Below are positions 38,273 to 47,604 of a stretch of 64,000 nucleotides of DNA, piece after piece. Source of the stretch: Shewanella intestini (GTDB taxonomy: Bacteria; Pseudomonadota; Gammaproteobacteria; Enterobacterales; Shewanellaceae); the NCBI RefSeq assembly GCF_018221465.1, contig NZ_JAAIKR010000003.1:186001-250000 (forward strand), in the 5' to 3' direction. Each line of letters opens with the position of its first letter. Within the stretch, counting starts at the first letter, position 1. Both the position numbers and the translations under genes were made by a program. The notes under the pieces are model-generated. The model was not told where the DNA came from. It saw nothing but the letters and a program-made list of their open reading frames with translations, and did no database searches.

Positions 38273-38828
38273 TGGCTTGACCTCGCGTTGATGTCTTTTC
38301 TAATGCATCTTTTAATTGGTTACGTGCTCGAAATAAACGGGTCATGACAGTATTACGATTAAGCGACAGCATCTGGGCAATTTCATCACCACTAAATCCA
38401 CCAATTAATTGCAACAATAATGGCTCACGGTATTCAATGTCCAGATGAGCAATTTGCTTGCGCAGCCAATATTGCTCGGTTTGATCTTCAGTGCTACTTG
38501 AGAAAACATCTTCAAGATGCTCTTGCTCTACGTCAGAGTAATCGAACTGTTTGCGCTCAAAGCGGCGGGCATTTTCACGGCGCAATATGGTTATCAACCA
38601 AGATTTGGCGGCTTTATCATCTTTTAATGAATCTAAAGCGCGCCACGCGCGTAAAAACGTTTCTTGGGTGATGTCTTCTGCTACCTGCTTGTCGCCGCAA
38701 AGCCAATAGGCATAACGGAAAATGTCGGTGTGAAGTGCCCTGACAAGGCTATCGTATCGTCTTTGTTTACTTAGCATGTCAGATAAGACCGTGGGGTCTG
38801 ACTTTTTCTTACGCAGGCTATCGAACAT
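38265..38828 (-). CDS. ECF (RpoE-type) RNA polymerase sigma factor
   Basis: A 187-residue sigma-70-family factor with only region 2 (DIFRYAYWLCGDKQVAEDITQETF split, residues 38-62) and region 4 (LLQLIGGFSGDEIAQMLSL, then RNTVMTRLFRARNQLK). It directs RNA polymerase to a stress or envelope regulon not identifiable here. The start ATG lies in one arm of a perfect 12-bp inverted repeat (38817-38862). It overlaps the DUF3379 gene and follows the Bat operon by 76 bp on the same strand. Confidence 0.9.
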   Translation of the reverse strand: MFDSLRKKKSDPTVLSDMLSKQRRYDSLVRALHTDIFRYAYWLCGDKQVAEDITQETFLRAWRALDSLKDDKAAKSWLITILRRENARRFERKQFDYSDVEQEHLEDVFSSSTEDQTEQYWLRKQIAHLDIEYREPLLLQLIGGFSGDEIAQMLSLNRNTVMTRLFRARNQLKDALEKTSTRGQANG

Positions 38829-38862
38829 TTTTTAACTTTTTTTGTTAATCATGTTCGATAGC
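38817..38862. repeat. perfect 12-bp inverted repeat covering the sigma-factor start codon
   Basis: Arms GCTATCGAACAT and ATGTTCGATAGC flank a 22-nt AT-rich centre; on the minus strand the second arm begins with the sigma factor's ATG. In RNA the pairing would hide the start codon and first codons. It is not followed by a T-tract, so it is not a terminator. It might instead be a protein-binding operator. Confidence 0.8.
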
Positions 38863-38904
38863 TTAAAAGCTGTCAGGTTAATAGCAAGTAAAATAAATGA
38901 AATG

Positions 38905-40536
38905 TTATGGGTTTAATGGGACTATCGGCTCTTGCTTAACCTGAGTTTGCGCAAGCTGTACATTTTTAACGGTGTTCAAAATATCTTGACTGTTAATGGA
39001 TGTGACCTGAGCGCTGTACTGTGATGCTTGTAAGGTAGCGATCATGCTCTTGAGCTCAATCGATAACGCCCCAATTTCCCCAAGGGTCATCGATTGATTC
39101 ATTTGCTGGCTAAAATGGCGTTGTAAACACAATAAGATACGACTGACATCTTGTTGTTCACAAGCGTCACTTAGGCTGGCTAACGAACTAAGGTTTTGCG
39201 GCCTAGCACTTGCAGTGGCAATGACCGGCGCAGACGCACGGCGTGCGTTTAACCATAAAAATGTCGATATTAGCCACAATAGTGCAAACACGGCGCTAAG
39301 CCATGGCCAAAATCCAGCATGAGTTTGCAAAGGCGCTTTGGCAGATTGCGTGATTGACGGTGTCATTGTTGCGGCATTGGCATCAGCAATAACGGTAATC
39401 GTGCGGGCAGGTAAGCTGGCAAATTCTTGCTTATTTGTGCGCGGATTCCACCAAGGCACACGAATTTCTGGCAGCGTGAATTCGCCTGCTTGAGTTGGCA
39501 CAATTGCAGTGGTGATAGTGTATTGCGATACCACTTGGCCTTGTCTTACAAATGAGTTGCGATCAGGTTTTTCTGGGTAGGCTTTTAAGCCATCAGGTAA
39601 TGGCATGGCAATTTCAGGAATGCTGCTATCGTCACTGCCGGTAAGTGTTAGGGTTAAGGTGCGAGTAATAGGACTGCCCACTTTATATGTTTGCTCGCTT
39701 GGCCACTTTTCATGAAGCACGGCAATATCTGCCACTAACCAGTCACCTTGATAGCTTGCAGGTATTGGTTTGATGTCTATTTGAATATCTTCAGCCTGGC
39801 TTTGCATGGGGCGGCTTTCATTAAAACCAAACATGCTGCCGCGAGTGGACGACTCCACCAAAATGTCACCAGAAAAGTTAGCGCCTTTAATCGCTAACGG
39901 GCCTGGTTTGTCGGCAATAATGCCATAGGTGCGTTCAATTACTCGAAAACGTCTGCCATTGACGATTTCTGAAGAATCAATGTCTTCACCAAATTGTTTC
40001 ACTTGTGCGCCGTCGACGACCGGGGAGTTGATGGCGCCACGTTGTAGATCGGCTGCTAAGAATAATTTCACTTTATAAGTAATTAACTGGCCAACAAACG
40101 CGCTGGTAAAGTTGGCTTTGCCTTGTATAAAGACGTCTTGCTCTTTATCGGCCTTAGTGCCGGCAGGTGCTGCCACTAACTGAATTGGGTTTGAGCTAAC
40201 GCCATCAATAGTAAAAGCGGGAATGGTGATATTGCCAGCTTTTTTTGGCGACAATATGACTTGCCAACGGGTTTCTTTCGTTGACTTAAAATTAATGATT
40301 TGGGTGCTACGGCCAACGCTAGTGCGATTAACAATAAAGCTTTTTAATAAAATAGAAGGGTCAAACGCGCCAGCTTGTAAATCATCATCAGCGGTGACGG
40401 TTAATACAAAGTAATCGCCAACGACAGCGGGGTTTCTATCGACACTGGCTTGCACTTTAGTGACAGCTAAGGCATTGGCACTAAGCGTTGAGGTGATAGC
40501 TAATAACAATAAGCTTAATAAAGTTCGTATTACCAC
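38905..40536 (-). CDS. batD: BatD-family protein
   Basis: A 543-residue exported, membrane-anchored protein. A signal peptide (TLLSLLLLAITSTLSANALA, about residues 4-23) precedes Ig-like repeats beginning VQASVDRNPAVVGDYFVLTV. A hydrophobic helix near residue 410-430 (FWPWLSAVFALLWLISTFLW) and a cytoplasmic tail follow. This is BatD of the Bat (Bacteroides aerotolerance-type) complex, last gene of the MoxR operon. Its start overlaps the vWA/TPR gene by 7 bp. The role is probably envelope stress tolerance, not settled for Shewanella. Confidence 0.85.
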   Translation of the reverse strand: MVIRTLLSLLLLAITSTLSANALAVTKVQASVDRNPAVVGDYFVLTVTADDDLQAGAFDPSILLKSFIVNRTSVGRSTQIINFKSTKETRWQVILSPKKAGNITIPAFTIDGVSSNPIQLVAAPAGTKADKEQDVFIQGKANFTSAFVGQLITYKVKLFLAADLQRGAINSPVVDGAQVKQFGEDIDSSEIVNGRRFRVIERTYGIIADKPGPLAIKGANFSGDILVESSTRGSMFGFNESRPMQSQAEDIQIDIKPIPASYQGDWLVADIAVLHEKWPSEQTYKVGSPITRTLTLTLTGSDDSSIPEIAMPLPDGLKAYPEKPDRNSFVRQGQVVSQYTITTAIVPTQAGEFTLPEIRVPWWNPRTNKQEFASLPARTITVIADANAATMTPSITQSAKAPLQTHAGFWPWLSAVFALLWLISTFLWLNARRASAPVIATASARPQNLSSLASLSDACEQQDVSRILLCLQRHFSQQMNQSMTLGEIGALSIELKSMIATLQASQYSAQVTSINSQDILNTVKNVQLAQTQVKQEPIVPLNP

Positions 40537-42614
40537 TGTTGTTTATCCTTTGGTAACTGGCCGTTTTGGCGACGTTTTTGATATTCAAGTTGCATTTTAT
40601 TGCGAATTAATACTTGTGGGTCTTCACTGACGGCACGCAAGGCGCGTTCCATTTCAATTGGCATTGCTTGTGTCTCTTTCTCTGCAGGACTGACGCTTGA
40701 AGCTGCTGCAGGCGGTTGGTTATCTTTTGCCTGTTGCCCATTTACAGGTTTGGGGTTAGCGGCTGGTGCTTGCGCTTTATCTTTTGCAGTCGCTTTTTGC
40801 TTGTTTGCTGCCTGTTGTGCGCTATTGGCTTGCATTTGGGCTTCGTTATCAGGTTTTTTAGGGGAATGTTCACCTTGTGTTGCTGCCGATTGTTGCTGTT
40901 TTGGTGTTGATTGTGGCTCAGCATTAGCAGGCTTTTTGTCGTTAGGCGCTTGCGACTGTGATTGATTTTTTTGACTATCTTGCTTGTCACCTTGATGTTG
41001 CTGCTTATCAGAGTGGTTATTAGCCGAGTTGTTTTGCTGCTGTTTTTGTTGATTTTGCGGCTGTTGTCCTGACTTACCTTGGTTATCTTGAGATTGTTTT
41101 TTATCGCCTGATTGTTGTTGGCCTTTTCCGTCTTTAGATTGCTGTTGACCTTGTTGTGATTGAGGGTCCTTTTTCGACTTATCGCCTTTATTTGACTTAT
41201 TGCCTTGGTCTTTTTTATCTGACTGATTTTTGTTTTGTTGCTGTTTTTTCTGTTGTGCTAATAACGACTTTGCTAACGCTAAGTTTTGTTGTGCTTGAGG
41301 GAAGTCAGTTTGTTGCTTTAACGCTTGGTTGTAGCGGTCAGCAGCTTGTTGGTATTTGCCTAATTGCATTAGGGTATTGGCTTGGTTATATAAGCCGTTA
41401 GCACTTTTGTCTTGCTCGTAAAGTGGCAATGCTTGCTTATAATTACCGGCTTTATATTGGGCGCTAGCTTGCCATTGTGGCGAGGTAAACTTACTGGCAG
41501 CATCTTTAAACTGCTGTTTCTCAAAGGCTTGTTTGCCTTGTTGGTCACCGGTGCGCCATAAATCGTCCCAAGTATTGGCTTGTGCCGCTGGACTGGGTAG
41601 CACTGACATTGCCAGTAATATTACCAGCGGAATAGGCGCAACACATTGCAGCAGTTTATAACGGAAATTTAATAACAACGGCAATAATAGAAATAGGGCG
41701 ATATATGGGCCTAAATCGTGCCATGTTTCGCTAGTGAAAGCGGTTTTACTCGATTTACCTGAAGTGTCTAACCATGTGGTGATGGTATTGATATCAGAAC
41801 CATCGGCTTGAATTGGCACCACAATACCGTGATGTTGCTTGGTTAATTTATCAAATAAACTCATGTTGGTTTTTGCTACCACAACGTCATTTTTATTGTC
41901 ACGTAAAAATTGGCCGTTAGGTAATTTTATTGGTGAGCCTTGCTCAGTACCAATGGCCATGACACTGAGTCTAAAGGGATCAGCAAGTGTTTTTGCTGCT
42001 TGATTGAATTGCTCATCTGATAAGCCATCACTTAATACAATAATATCGCCAGTTTGATGACCACCTTGCTTAAGAAGTTTTTGAGCCTGCTCAAGTGCCG
42101 AGGCTAAATTAGAGCCTCTTACGGGCATAATGTCAGGAGACAATGTCGGCAATAGATTTAAAATGGTGCCTTTATCTTGGGTTAATGGGCTAATTACGAA
42201 CGCATCTCCTGCATAGGCGATTAAACCAGTGTCACCTTCTTTTAGTGCATTGACTAAGTCAGTGGCTTTAAAGCGTAGATGCGATAAACGGTTAGGAGTG
42301 AGATCGCTTGCGTACATAGAGAGCGACATATCAACAATGATCACTCGGCCTTGATCTTTAGCAAAAACAGGTAAAGGTTGCTTTTGCAGAGCTGGCCCAG
42401 ACAATGCGAGCACGGCAATAATCCAGCACAGTAAGATGACCCATTTAGGTTGCTTGGTGACACTTTGCTGCTGGCCGATGAGTATTTTACTCAAATGTGG
42501 TGCGATGTAATTGTCCCACGCCGACTGACTTTTATGATGTTTAGCAATGAGGCTAAAAAATATGATGGCAGGCACCAATGCCCAGAGCCATTCGGGGCGA
42601 ATAAAATGGATCAT
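40530..42614 (-). CDS. batB: BatB-like protein: von Willebrand A domain plus TPR and Q/K-rich tail
   Basis: A 694-residue protein. Helices at residues 8-20 and 58-74 are followed by a vWA domain whose MIDAS motif is VDMSLSMYASD (DxSxS), about residues 95-105, then a helix near 308-345. A TPR region (YNQANTLMQLGKYQQAADRY) lies at about 405-470. Residues roughly 465-650 are low complexity, rich in Gln, Lys, Ser and Asn. The pattern matches a BatB/BatC fusion. It sits between BatA-like and BatD genes with overlaps at both ends. Confidence 0.88.
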   Translation of the reverse strand: MIHFIRPEWLWALVPAIIFFSLIAKHHKSQSAWDNYIAPHLSKILIGQQQSVTKQPKWVILLCWIIAVLALSGPALQKQPLPVFAKDQGRVIIVDMSLSMYASDLTPNRLSHLRFKATDLVNALKEGDTGLIAYAGDAFVISPLTQDKGTILNLLPTLSPDIMPVRGSNLASALEQAQKLLKQGGHQTGDIIVLSDGLSDEQFNQAAKTLADPFRLSVMAIGTEQGSPIKLPNGQFLRDNKNDVVVAKTNMSLFDKLTKQHHGIVVPIQADGSDINTITTWLDTSGKSSKTAFTSETWHDLGPYIALFLLLPLLLNFRYKLLQCVAPIPLVILLAMSVLPSPAAQANTWDDLWRTGDQQGKQAFEKQQFKDAASKFTSPQWQASAQYKAGNYKQALPLYEQDKSANGLYNQANTLMQLGKYQQAADRYNQALKQQTDFPQAQQNLALAKSLLAQQKKQQQNKNQSDKKDQGNKSNKGDKSKKDPQSQQGQQQSKDGKGQQQSGDKKQSQDNQGKSGQQPQNQQKQQQNNSANNHSDKQQHQGDKQDSQKNQSQSQAPNDKKPANAEPQSTPKQQQSAATQGEHSPKKPDNEAQMQANSAQQAANKQKATAKDKAQAPAANPKPVNGQQAKDNQPPAAASSVSPAEKETQAMPIEMERALRAVSEDPQVLIRNKMQLEYQKRRQNGQLPKDKQQW

Positions 42615-43657
42615 TTCATTTCCCCTTTTGTTAGGGTGTCGTTAGATGTCATGGACTTTGTACTATTTCTTTTAGGCGAGATTCTAGGTAGCAGTTGTTC
42701 GAATATAAATGGCTTTAATGCCAACCAAAAACTCAGCAGTAACATTAATCCTAACGGCCAATAAAAGAGTTCCATTTTAGGGCGATAACTTAAATTGTCT
42801 CTACTGACAGGTTCTAACTTATCAATTTCTTTATAGATGTTATCAAGTTCTTGTGAGTTTCTAGCGCGGAAATATTTACCGTGAGTCATTTGGGCAAGTT
42901 TAATCAATTCAGATTCATCTAGGTCAAATGAAGGGTTGACTTTTTCAGTACCAAATAATGTTTTACGTTCAAGTACTTCTGCACCAACGCCGACCGTATA
43001 AATGGTGATGTTGCGCTTGGCGGCAATTTTAGCTGCGGTTGTAGGGTCAATATTACCGGCGTTGTTTGAACCGTCGGTAAGCAATACTAAAACACGGTTA
43101 CTTTTTTTTACTTTTTCAAAGCGTTTAACGGTAAGTGCAATGGCTTCACCGATGGCAGTTTGTTTACCGACCAAGCCGATTTGTGCATCACGTAAAAATT
43201 GGGCGACAGAGCGTCTATCTTGTGTCATTGGCGCTTGTAAATAAGCGTGGTCGGCAAATAAAATTAGCCCGATACGATCGCCTTTTCGCCGCTCAATAAA
43301 GTCACCTAAAACGTGTTGAATAAGGGTAAAACGATCAACCGTTTTATCATCCACTTTCATGTCTTCAATTTGCATACTGCCAGATAAATCAACTGCAACC
43401 ATTAAGTCGCGGCCGCTGGCGGGTATTTCAATTGGCTCACCTAACCATTGCGGGCGACTGACCGCTAATACCAATAACAACCACATTACCCAGGTGAAAA
43501 GAGAGGTTTTTGTGTGTTTTTGTTGCTCTTCAACAAAATTGTTGCCTTCAATACCTGGCATGGGCAAGTGGCCAGATTGTTGGCGTTGAGGTTTTTTAGC
43601 CATTAAAAAAGGCAATGGTAATAACACTAATAGCCAAATCCAAGCAAAAGTTAACAT
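42611..43657 (-). CDS. batA: BatA-like von Willebrand A domain protein
   Basis: A 348-residue inner-membrane protein. Two helices lie near the N-terminus (IWLLVLLPLPFLMA, LFTWVMWLLLVLAVS), the vWA domain has the MIDAS sequence VAVDLSGSMQIED (DxSxS) with later TDGSNNAG, and a C-terminal helix reads YWPLGLMLLLSFWLAL. It is the first of two vWA genes in the operon; its stop overlaps the BatB start by 4 bp, and its own start overlaps the DUF4381 gene. Confidence 0.9.
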   Translation of the reverse strand: MLTFAWIWLLVLLPLPFLMAKKPQRQQSGHLPMPGIEGNNFVEEQQKHTKTSLFTWVMWLLLVLAVSRPQWLGEPIEIPASGRDLMVAVDLSGSMQIEDMKVDDKTVDRFTLIQHVLGDFIERRKGDRIGLILFADHAYLQAPMTQDRRSVAQFLRDAQIGLVGKQTAIGEAIALTVKRFEKVKKSNRVLVLLTDGSNNAGNIDPTTAAKIAAKRNITIYTVGVGAEVLERKTLFGTEKVNPSFDLDESELIKLAQMTHGKYFRARNSQELDNIYKEIDKLEPVSRDNLSYRPKMELFYWPLGLMLLLSFWLALKPFIFEQLLPRISPKRNSTKSMTSNDTLTKGEMK

Positions 43658-44145
43658 GCGCTGTCCTCTGAGGTAATAGCAGGAAATGGAGTGCGACTTT
43701 TAAGCCAGCTATTTGCTAATAAGGCTAATTGTTGTTGCTCCGCTTGGGTTAAATTCGCTTGTTGGTGACGCTTGATGAGTAGTAAACCAATTTGACCTTG
43801 CTGTTGTTTTGGCAAACGTAAATCGAGCCACTTCCCCCAAGGTTCACCATCTAATGCCGCAATGCTATTACGTGGCAAGTAGCTCATGGCAACGCGTTTT
43901 AAAAGTTGGTTCACTTCGGTGGCAAAGTTGTCGCTATGTGGGTCTAACGCTTCAAAAAGGCTTAAGCCAGCTTTTCTTGCACCGTGTTGTTTACGCTTTT
44001 TTTTCAGGTATAACGTGATAGCGATAATAGTGCAGATAACAACCAATAAAATAAGCCAATAACCCAGCGTAATAGGCCAAGCGTGAACCTCTGGAGGCAA
44101 TTGAATATCTTGCATATTGGCAAGTGGCGATGCAGGGGGGGTCAT
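43651..44145 (-). CDS. DUF4381-family membrane protein
   Basis: A 164-residue protein with one helix (YWLILLVVICTIIAITLYL, about residues 29-47) and a basic cytoplasmic segment KKKRKQHGARKAG. It fits DUF4381, the small component between DUF58 and vWA genes in MoxR operons. The start codon overlaps the DUF58 stop codon by one base (TAATG), the arrangement of coupled genes. Confidence 0.8.
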   Translation of the reverse strand: MTPPASPLANMQDIQLPPEVHAWPITLGYWLILLVVICTIIAITLYLKKKRKQHGARKAGLSLFEALDPHSDNFATEVNQLLKRVAMSYLPRNSIAALDGEPWGKWLDLRLPKQQQGQIGLLLIKRHQQANLTQAEQQQLALLANSWLKSRTPFPAITSEDSAC

Positions 44146-45077
44146 TAACGTAATATTTCCAGTTGTTGACTTAATGGTGTTGCTGAGTCAATAAAGCGTG
44201 GATTGACTTTTAATTGATTCATTAACTCGATAAATACCTGTTGCTGTGTGCGTTGGCTAGTTAACCATGCATCGTAGCTTTTACGGGTTAACAGCATTTT
44301 TTTAGCACCGTCTTTTACCGGTAAGGAAAAGTGTTTCGGTAAGGTCGCAGTGCCTTGACGAATGGGGTCGGTGATAACAAATGCGCCAACATCACAACGT
44401 CTTGTTAGCTCAGATAATGGCGCAAGGCACTGTTGGTTGAAATGCTGACCGTCAGTAATAATCCACACTAATGAACCCGGCTTGGCAATACGTTGTAAGC
44501 GCTGACAAGCTTTAAATAAGTGGTTGGGATCTTTTTTTAACCCTTCAAATTGCTGCAACTGCTGCTGGTGGACCTTAATCAGCCCAGAGGTGAGCTGCAA
44601 TATTCCGTCGCGGCGACTGCGTGGCTTTAATTCTAAATGCGATGTTTCGCTGGCAATTAACGCGCCAAGGCGGTCACTATGGCCAATGGCATTCCAACCT
44701 AATGTGGCTGCTAAGTGGCATGCTTGCACTGATTGCAGCAATAATTGAGAACCAAAATATAAGCTGTGGCTTAAGTCGACCAGTAACAAAATAGGTCGTT
44801 CACGTTCTTCGACAAATAACTTGGTATGAGCAACGCCGGTTCTGGCGGTGACACGCCAATCAATGGTGCGAATGTCATCGCCATTTTGATAGTGTCTGAC
44901 TTCGGCAAATTCCATCCCGCGGCCTTTAATCTGGCTGTTACGATGCCCAGATAGGGCAGCTCTTGCGCGTGATTTTCTGTCGGGTATTGCGCGTGATATA
45001 GCCTGACAAGCAATGAGTTCTTGTTCGTTCAGGCTAACACCATCGGCAAATAACGGTAATTGTGGGTGGTTTTTCAT
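44145..45077 (-). CDS. DUF58 domain protein of the MoxR operon
   Basis: A 310-residue cytoplasmic protein. The central DUF58 segment FAEVRHYQNGDDIRTIDWRV is diagnostic, followed by a vWA-like fold with LLLVDLSHSLYFGS (DxSxS). DUF58 proteins work with MoxR AAA ATPases, as proposed for folding or metal-handling chaperone systems. It starts 5 bp after the MoxR gene ends. Confidence 0.9.
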   Translation of the reverse strand: MKNHPQLPLFADGVSLNEQELIACQAISRAIPDRKSRARAALSGHRNSQIKGRGMEFAEVRHYQNGDDIRTIDWRVTARTGVAHTKLFVEERERPILLLVDLSHSLYFGSQLLLQSVQACHLAATLGWNAIGHSDRLGALIASETSHLELKPRSRRDGILQLTSGLIKVHQQQLQQFEGLKKDPNHLFKACQRLQRIAKPGSLVWIITDGQHFNQQCLAPLSELTRRCDVGAFVITDPIRQGTATLPKHFSLPVKDGAKKMLLTRKSYDAWLTSQRTQQQVFIELMNQLKVNPRFIDSATPLSQQLEILR

Positions 45078-45082
45078 TATGG

Positions 45083-46039
45083 CTAAGGAACCGCGACCAA
45101 ATTCAAAATATGGTTAACGACCTGATCGGCGTTAACACCTTGTGCTTGTGCTTGATAACTCAGTAACAAGCGATGTCTTAATACATTACCAGCAACGGCT
45201 TGCACGTCTTCTGGCGACACAAAATCGCGTTGATGCAGCCATGCTCTTGCACGGGCGCAGCGTTCAAGTGAAATGGTTGCGCGTGGGCTCACGCCGTATT
45301 CTAACCATGTTGCCAGCTCTGCGTTGTAGCGCTCTGGCTTACGCGTCGCCATGACAATTTCGACAATGTACTTCTCTAATGGTTCAGCCAAATATATGTC
45401 TAAAGCTTGCTCGCGTGCTGCAAAAATATCAGCTTGAGCGATAGGCTCTACGGTTGGCAATTTGTGGGTAATGGCTTCTTTACGTGATTGACGCAAGATT
45501 TCAAATTCAGTGGCTGCACTTGGATAATCAAGATTTAAGTGCATTAAAAAACGATCTAACTGTGCTTCTGGCAGCGGATAGGTTCCTTCGTTTTCTAATG
45601 GGTTTTGTGTGGCCATAACTAAAAATAAATTGGGTAATGGGTAACTTGTTTTACCTACAGTCACTTGGCCTTCGGCCATGGCTTCTAGCAAGGCTGACTG
45701 TACTTTAGCGGGGGCACGGTTGATTTCATCTGCGAGAATCAAGTTATGAAATATCGGCCCGGCTTCGAATTCAAAGTTACCTGTTTGCTGGCGATAAATA
45801 TCAGTACCGGTTAAATCTGCTGGCAATAAGTCTGGCGTAAATTGAATACGGTGAAAGTCACCTTCAACGCCATCACATAACGCTTTTACGGCACGTGTTT
45901 TTGCTAAGCCTGGTGGGCCTTCAACAAGCAGGTGACCATCGGCAATTAATGCAATGAGTAAGTTTTCAGTTAGTACCGGTTGGCCTAAGACAACATTGTC
46001 TAGATAAGCTCTTAAAGAATGGAAGCGACTTAAAGGCAT
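45083..46039 (-). CDS. MoxR-family AAA+ ATPase
   Basis: A 318-residue ATPase. Walker A is VEGPPGLAKTRAVKAL and Walker B is LILADEINRAPAKVQSALLEA; ATQNPLENEGTYPLPEAQLDR holds sensor 1. It is the first gene of the six-gene unit MoxR, DUF58, DUF4381, BatA, BatB, BatD on the minus strand, with gaps of 5 bp or overlaps throughout. It probably remodels substrate complexes presented by the vWA proteins at the inner membrane. Confidence 0.94.
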   Translation of the reverse strand: MPLSRFHSLRAYLDNVVLGQPVLTENLLIALIADGHLLVEGPPGLAKTRAVKALCDGVEGDFHRIQFTPDLLPADLTGTDIYRQQTGNFEFEAGPIFHNLILADEINRAPAKVQSALLEAMAEGQVTVGKTSYPLPNLFLVMATQNPLENEGTYPLPEAQLDRFLMHLNLDYPSAATEFEILRQSRKEAITHKLPTVEPIAQADIFAAREQALDIYLAEPLEKYIVEIVMATRKPERYNAELATWLEYGVSPRATISLERCARARAWLHQRDFVSPEDVQAVAGNVLRHRLLLSYQAQAQGVNADQVVNHILNLVAVP

Positions 46040-46207
46040 TTAATGTTCTCAATTAAGGTGATGTGAACCACAGTTAAAGATGACTTATGTTATGAATTCT
46101 ATGAGGTTTTGGCTAGTAGGATTAACAGATTTTAACTGCTTATTTATTTGAGCGAGTAAACGGGTGTTTAAAACTGGTAAATAAAAAGTTAGAATCAGAT
46201 CACACTT

Positions 46208-46224
46208 TAATGGTCTGACCAGAA
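46208..46224. promoter_or_regulatory. predicted FadR operator upstream of fadIJ
   Basis: TAATGGTCTGACCAGAA contains the perfect palindrome TGGTC-T-GACCA (46211-46221), the core of the FadR site. It lies 65 bp before the fadI start. A TAGAAT at 46190-46195 may be the -10 of the fadI promoter, placing the operator just downstream, where it would block transcription. Confidence 0.7.
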
Positions 46225-46288
46225 GGTTGGGCGAAATGGATATTTCTAGCTTGTCATATGACAGCTTATAAAAAGAAGAGGGTGACCA

Positions 46289-47599
46289 ATGAGTGATAGA
46301 CAGCAAGTTACGAATGCAAGAGGGGAGCGGATTGCGATTGTCGCAGGTTTGCGGACCCCATTTGCTAAACAAGCCACTGCATTTCATGGGGTTTCGGCAC
46401 TTGATATGGGAAAAATGGTCGTTAATGAGTTGCTGTCACGCTCAGAATTAGACCCTAAAATGATTGAGCAGCTTGTATATGGTCAAGTGGTGCAAATGCC
46501 AAAGGCACCAAATATTGCACGTGAAATCGTTTTGGGTACCGGCATGGATGTCGCGACCGATGCTTATAGTGTTACCCGTGCATGTGCGACCAGTTTCCAG
46601 TCAACGGTTAATGTGGCTGAGTCTATTTTAACTGGCAATATTGATGTTGGCATAGCAGGTGGTGCGGATTCTTCATCGGTGTTACCCATTGGTGTTTCAA
46701 CTAAGCTTGGCCGAGCATTAGTGGATTTAACTAAAGCGCGCACAATAGGGCAAAAACTGGCGATTGCTCGTCGTTTAGGATTAAAAGATTTATTACCAGT
46801 GCCGCCAGCTGTTGCAGAATTTTCTACTGGTTTGTCGATGGGGCAAACGGCGGAGCAAATGGCAAAATCCCATGGTATTACGCGCGCTGAGCAAGATGCG
46901 TTAGCGCATCGCTCTCACACCTTAGCTACGCAAACATGGAATGCAGGCTTAATGGCTAATGAGGTAATGACCGCGCACGTACCGCCTTATAAGCAGTTTT
47001 TGGAACGTGATAATTGTATTCGAGAAAACTCCGTGCTTGAGTCATATGCCAAATTGCGTCCAGTTTTTGACCGTAAACACGGCAGTGTTACCGCCGCGAA
47101 CAGTACGCCATTAACCGATGGTGCATCCGCAATTTTGCTGATGAATGAAGCGAAAGCTAAATCACTTGGCTATGACCCTATTGGTTATATTAAAAGTTAT
47201 GCTTTTACTGCTATTGATGTTTGGGAAGACTTATTAATGGGCCCATCTTACGCCTCTCCATTAGCACTTAAGCGTGCAGGTATGGAATTAGAAGATTTAA
47301 CCTTAATTGAAATGCATGAGGCGTTTGCTGCACAGGCATTAGCTAATGTGAAAATGTTCGGTTCTAAAAAGTTTGCTCAACAAAACCTTGGTCGCAGCCG
47401 CGCCATTGGTGAAATTGACATGGACAAATTTAATGTATTAGGCGGCTCACTTGCCTATGGTCATCCATTTGCTGCAACAGGGGCGCGTTTAATTACTCAA
47501 TTGTGTAATGAGTTAAAGCGTCGTGGTGGTGGTACAGGGTTAACAACAGCATGCGCAGCAGGTGGTTTAGGCGCAGCAATGATTGTAGAAGTGGAGTAA
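46289..47599 (+). CDS. fadI: acetyl-CoA acyltransferase (3-ketoacyl-CoA thiolase)
   Basis: Thiolase of 436 residues that ends each beta-oxidation round by cleaving 3-ketoacyl-CoA. The nucleophilic Cys is in [13 protein letters not shown], the base His in [11 protein letters not shown], and the C-terminal Cys in [13 protein letters not shown]. Length and the N-terminal [18 protein letters not shown] match FadI, the partner of FadJ, rather than FadA. It is followed 5 bp later by fadJ. Confidence 0.96.
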   Translation: MSDRQQVTNARGERIAIVAGLRTPFAKQATAFHGVSALDMGKMVVNELLSRSELDPKMIEQLVYGQVVQMPKAPNIAREIVLGTGMDVATDAYSVTRACATSFQSTVNVAESILTGNIDVGIAGGADSSSVLPIGVSTKLGRALVDLTKARTIGQKLAIARRLGLKDLLPVPPAVAEFSTGLSMGQTAEQMAKSHGITRAEQDALAHRSHTLATQTWNAGLMANEVMTAHVPPYKQFLERDNCIRENSVLESYAKLRPVFDRKHGSVTAANSTPLTDGASAILLMNEAKAKSLGYDPIGYIKSYAFTAIDVWEDLLMGPSYASPLALKRAGMELEDLTLIEMHEAFAAQALANVKMFGSKKFAQQNLGRSRAIGEIDMDKFNVLGGSLAYGHPFAATGARLITQLCNELKRRGGGTGLTTACAAGGLGAAMIVEVE

Positions 47600-47604
47600 A
47601 ACAC

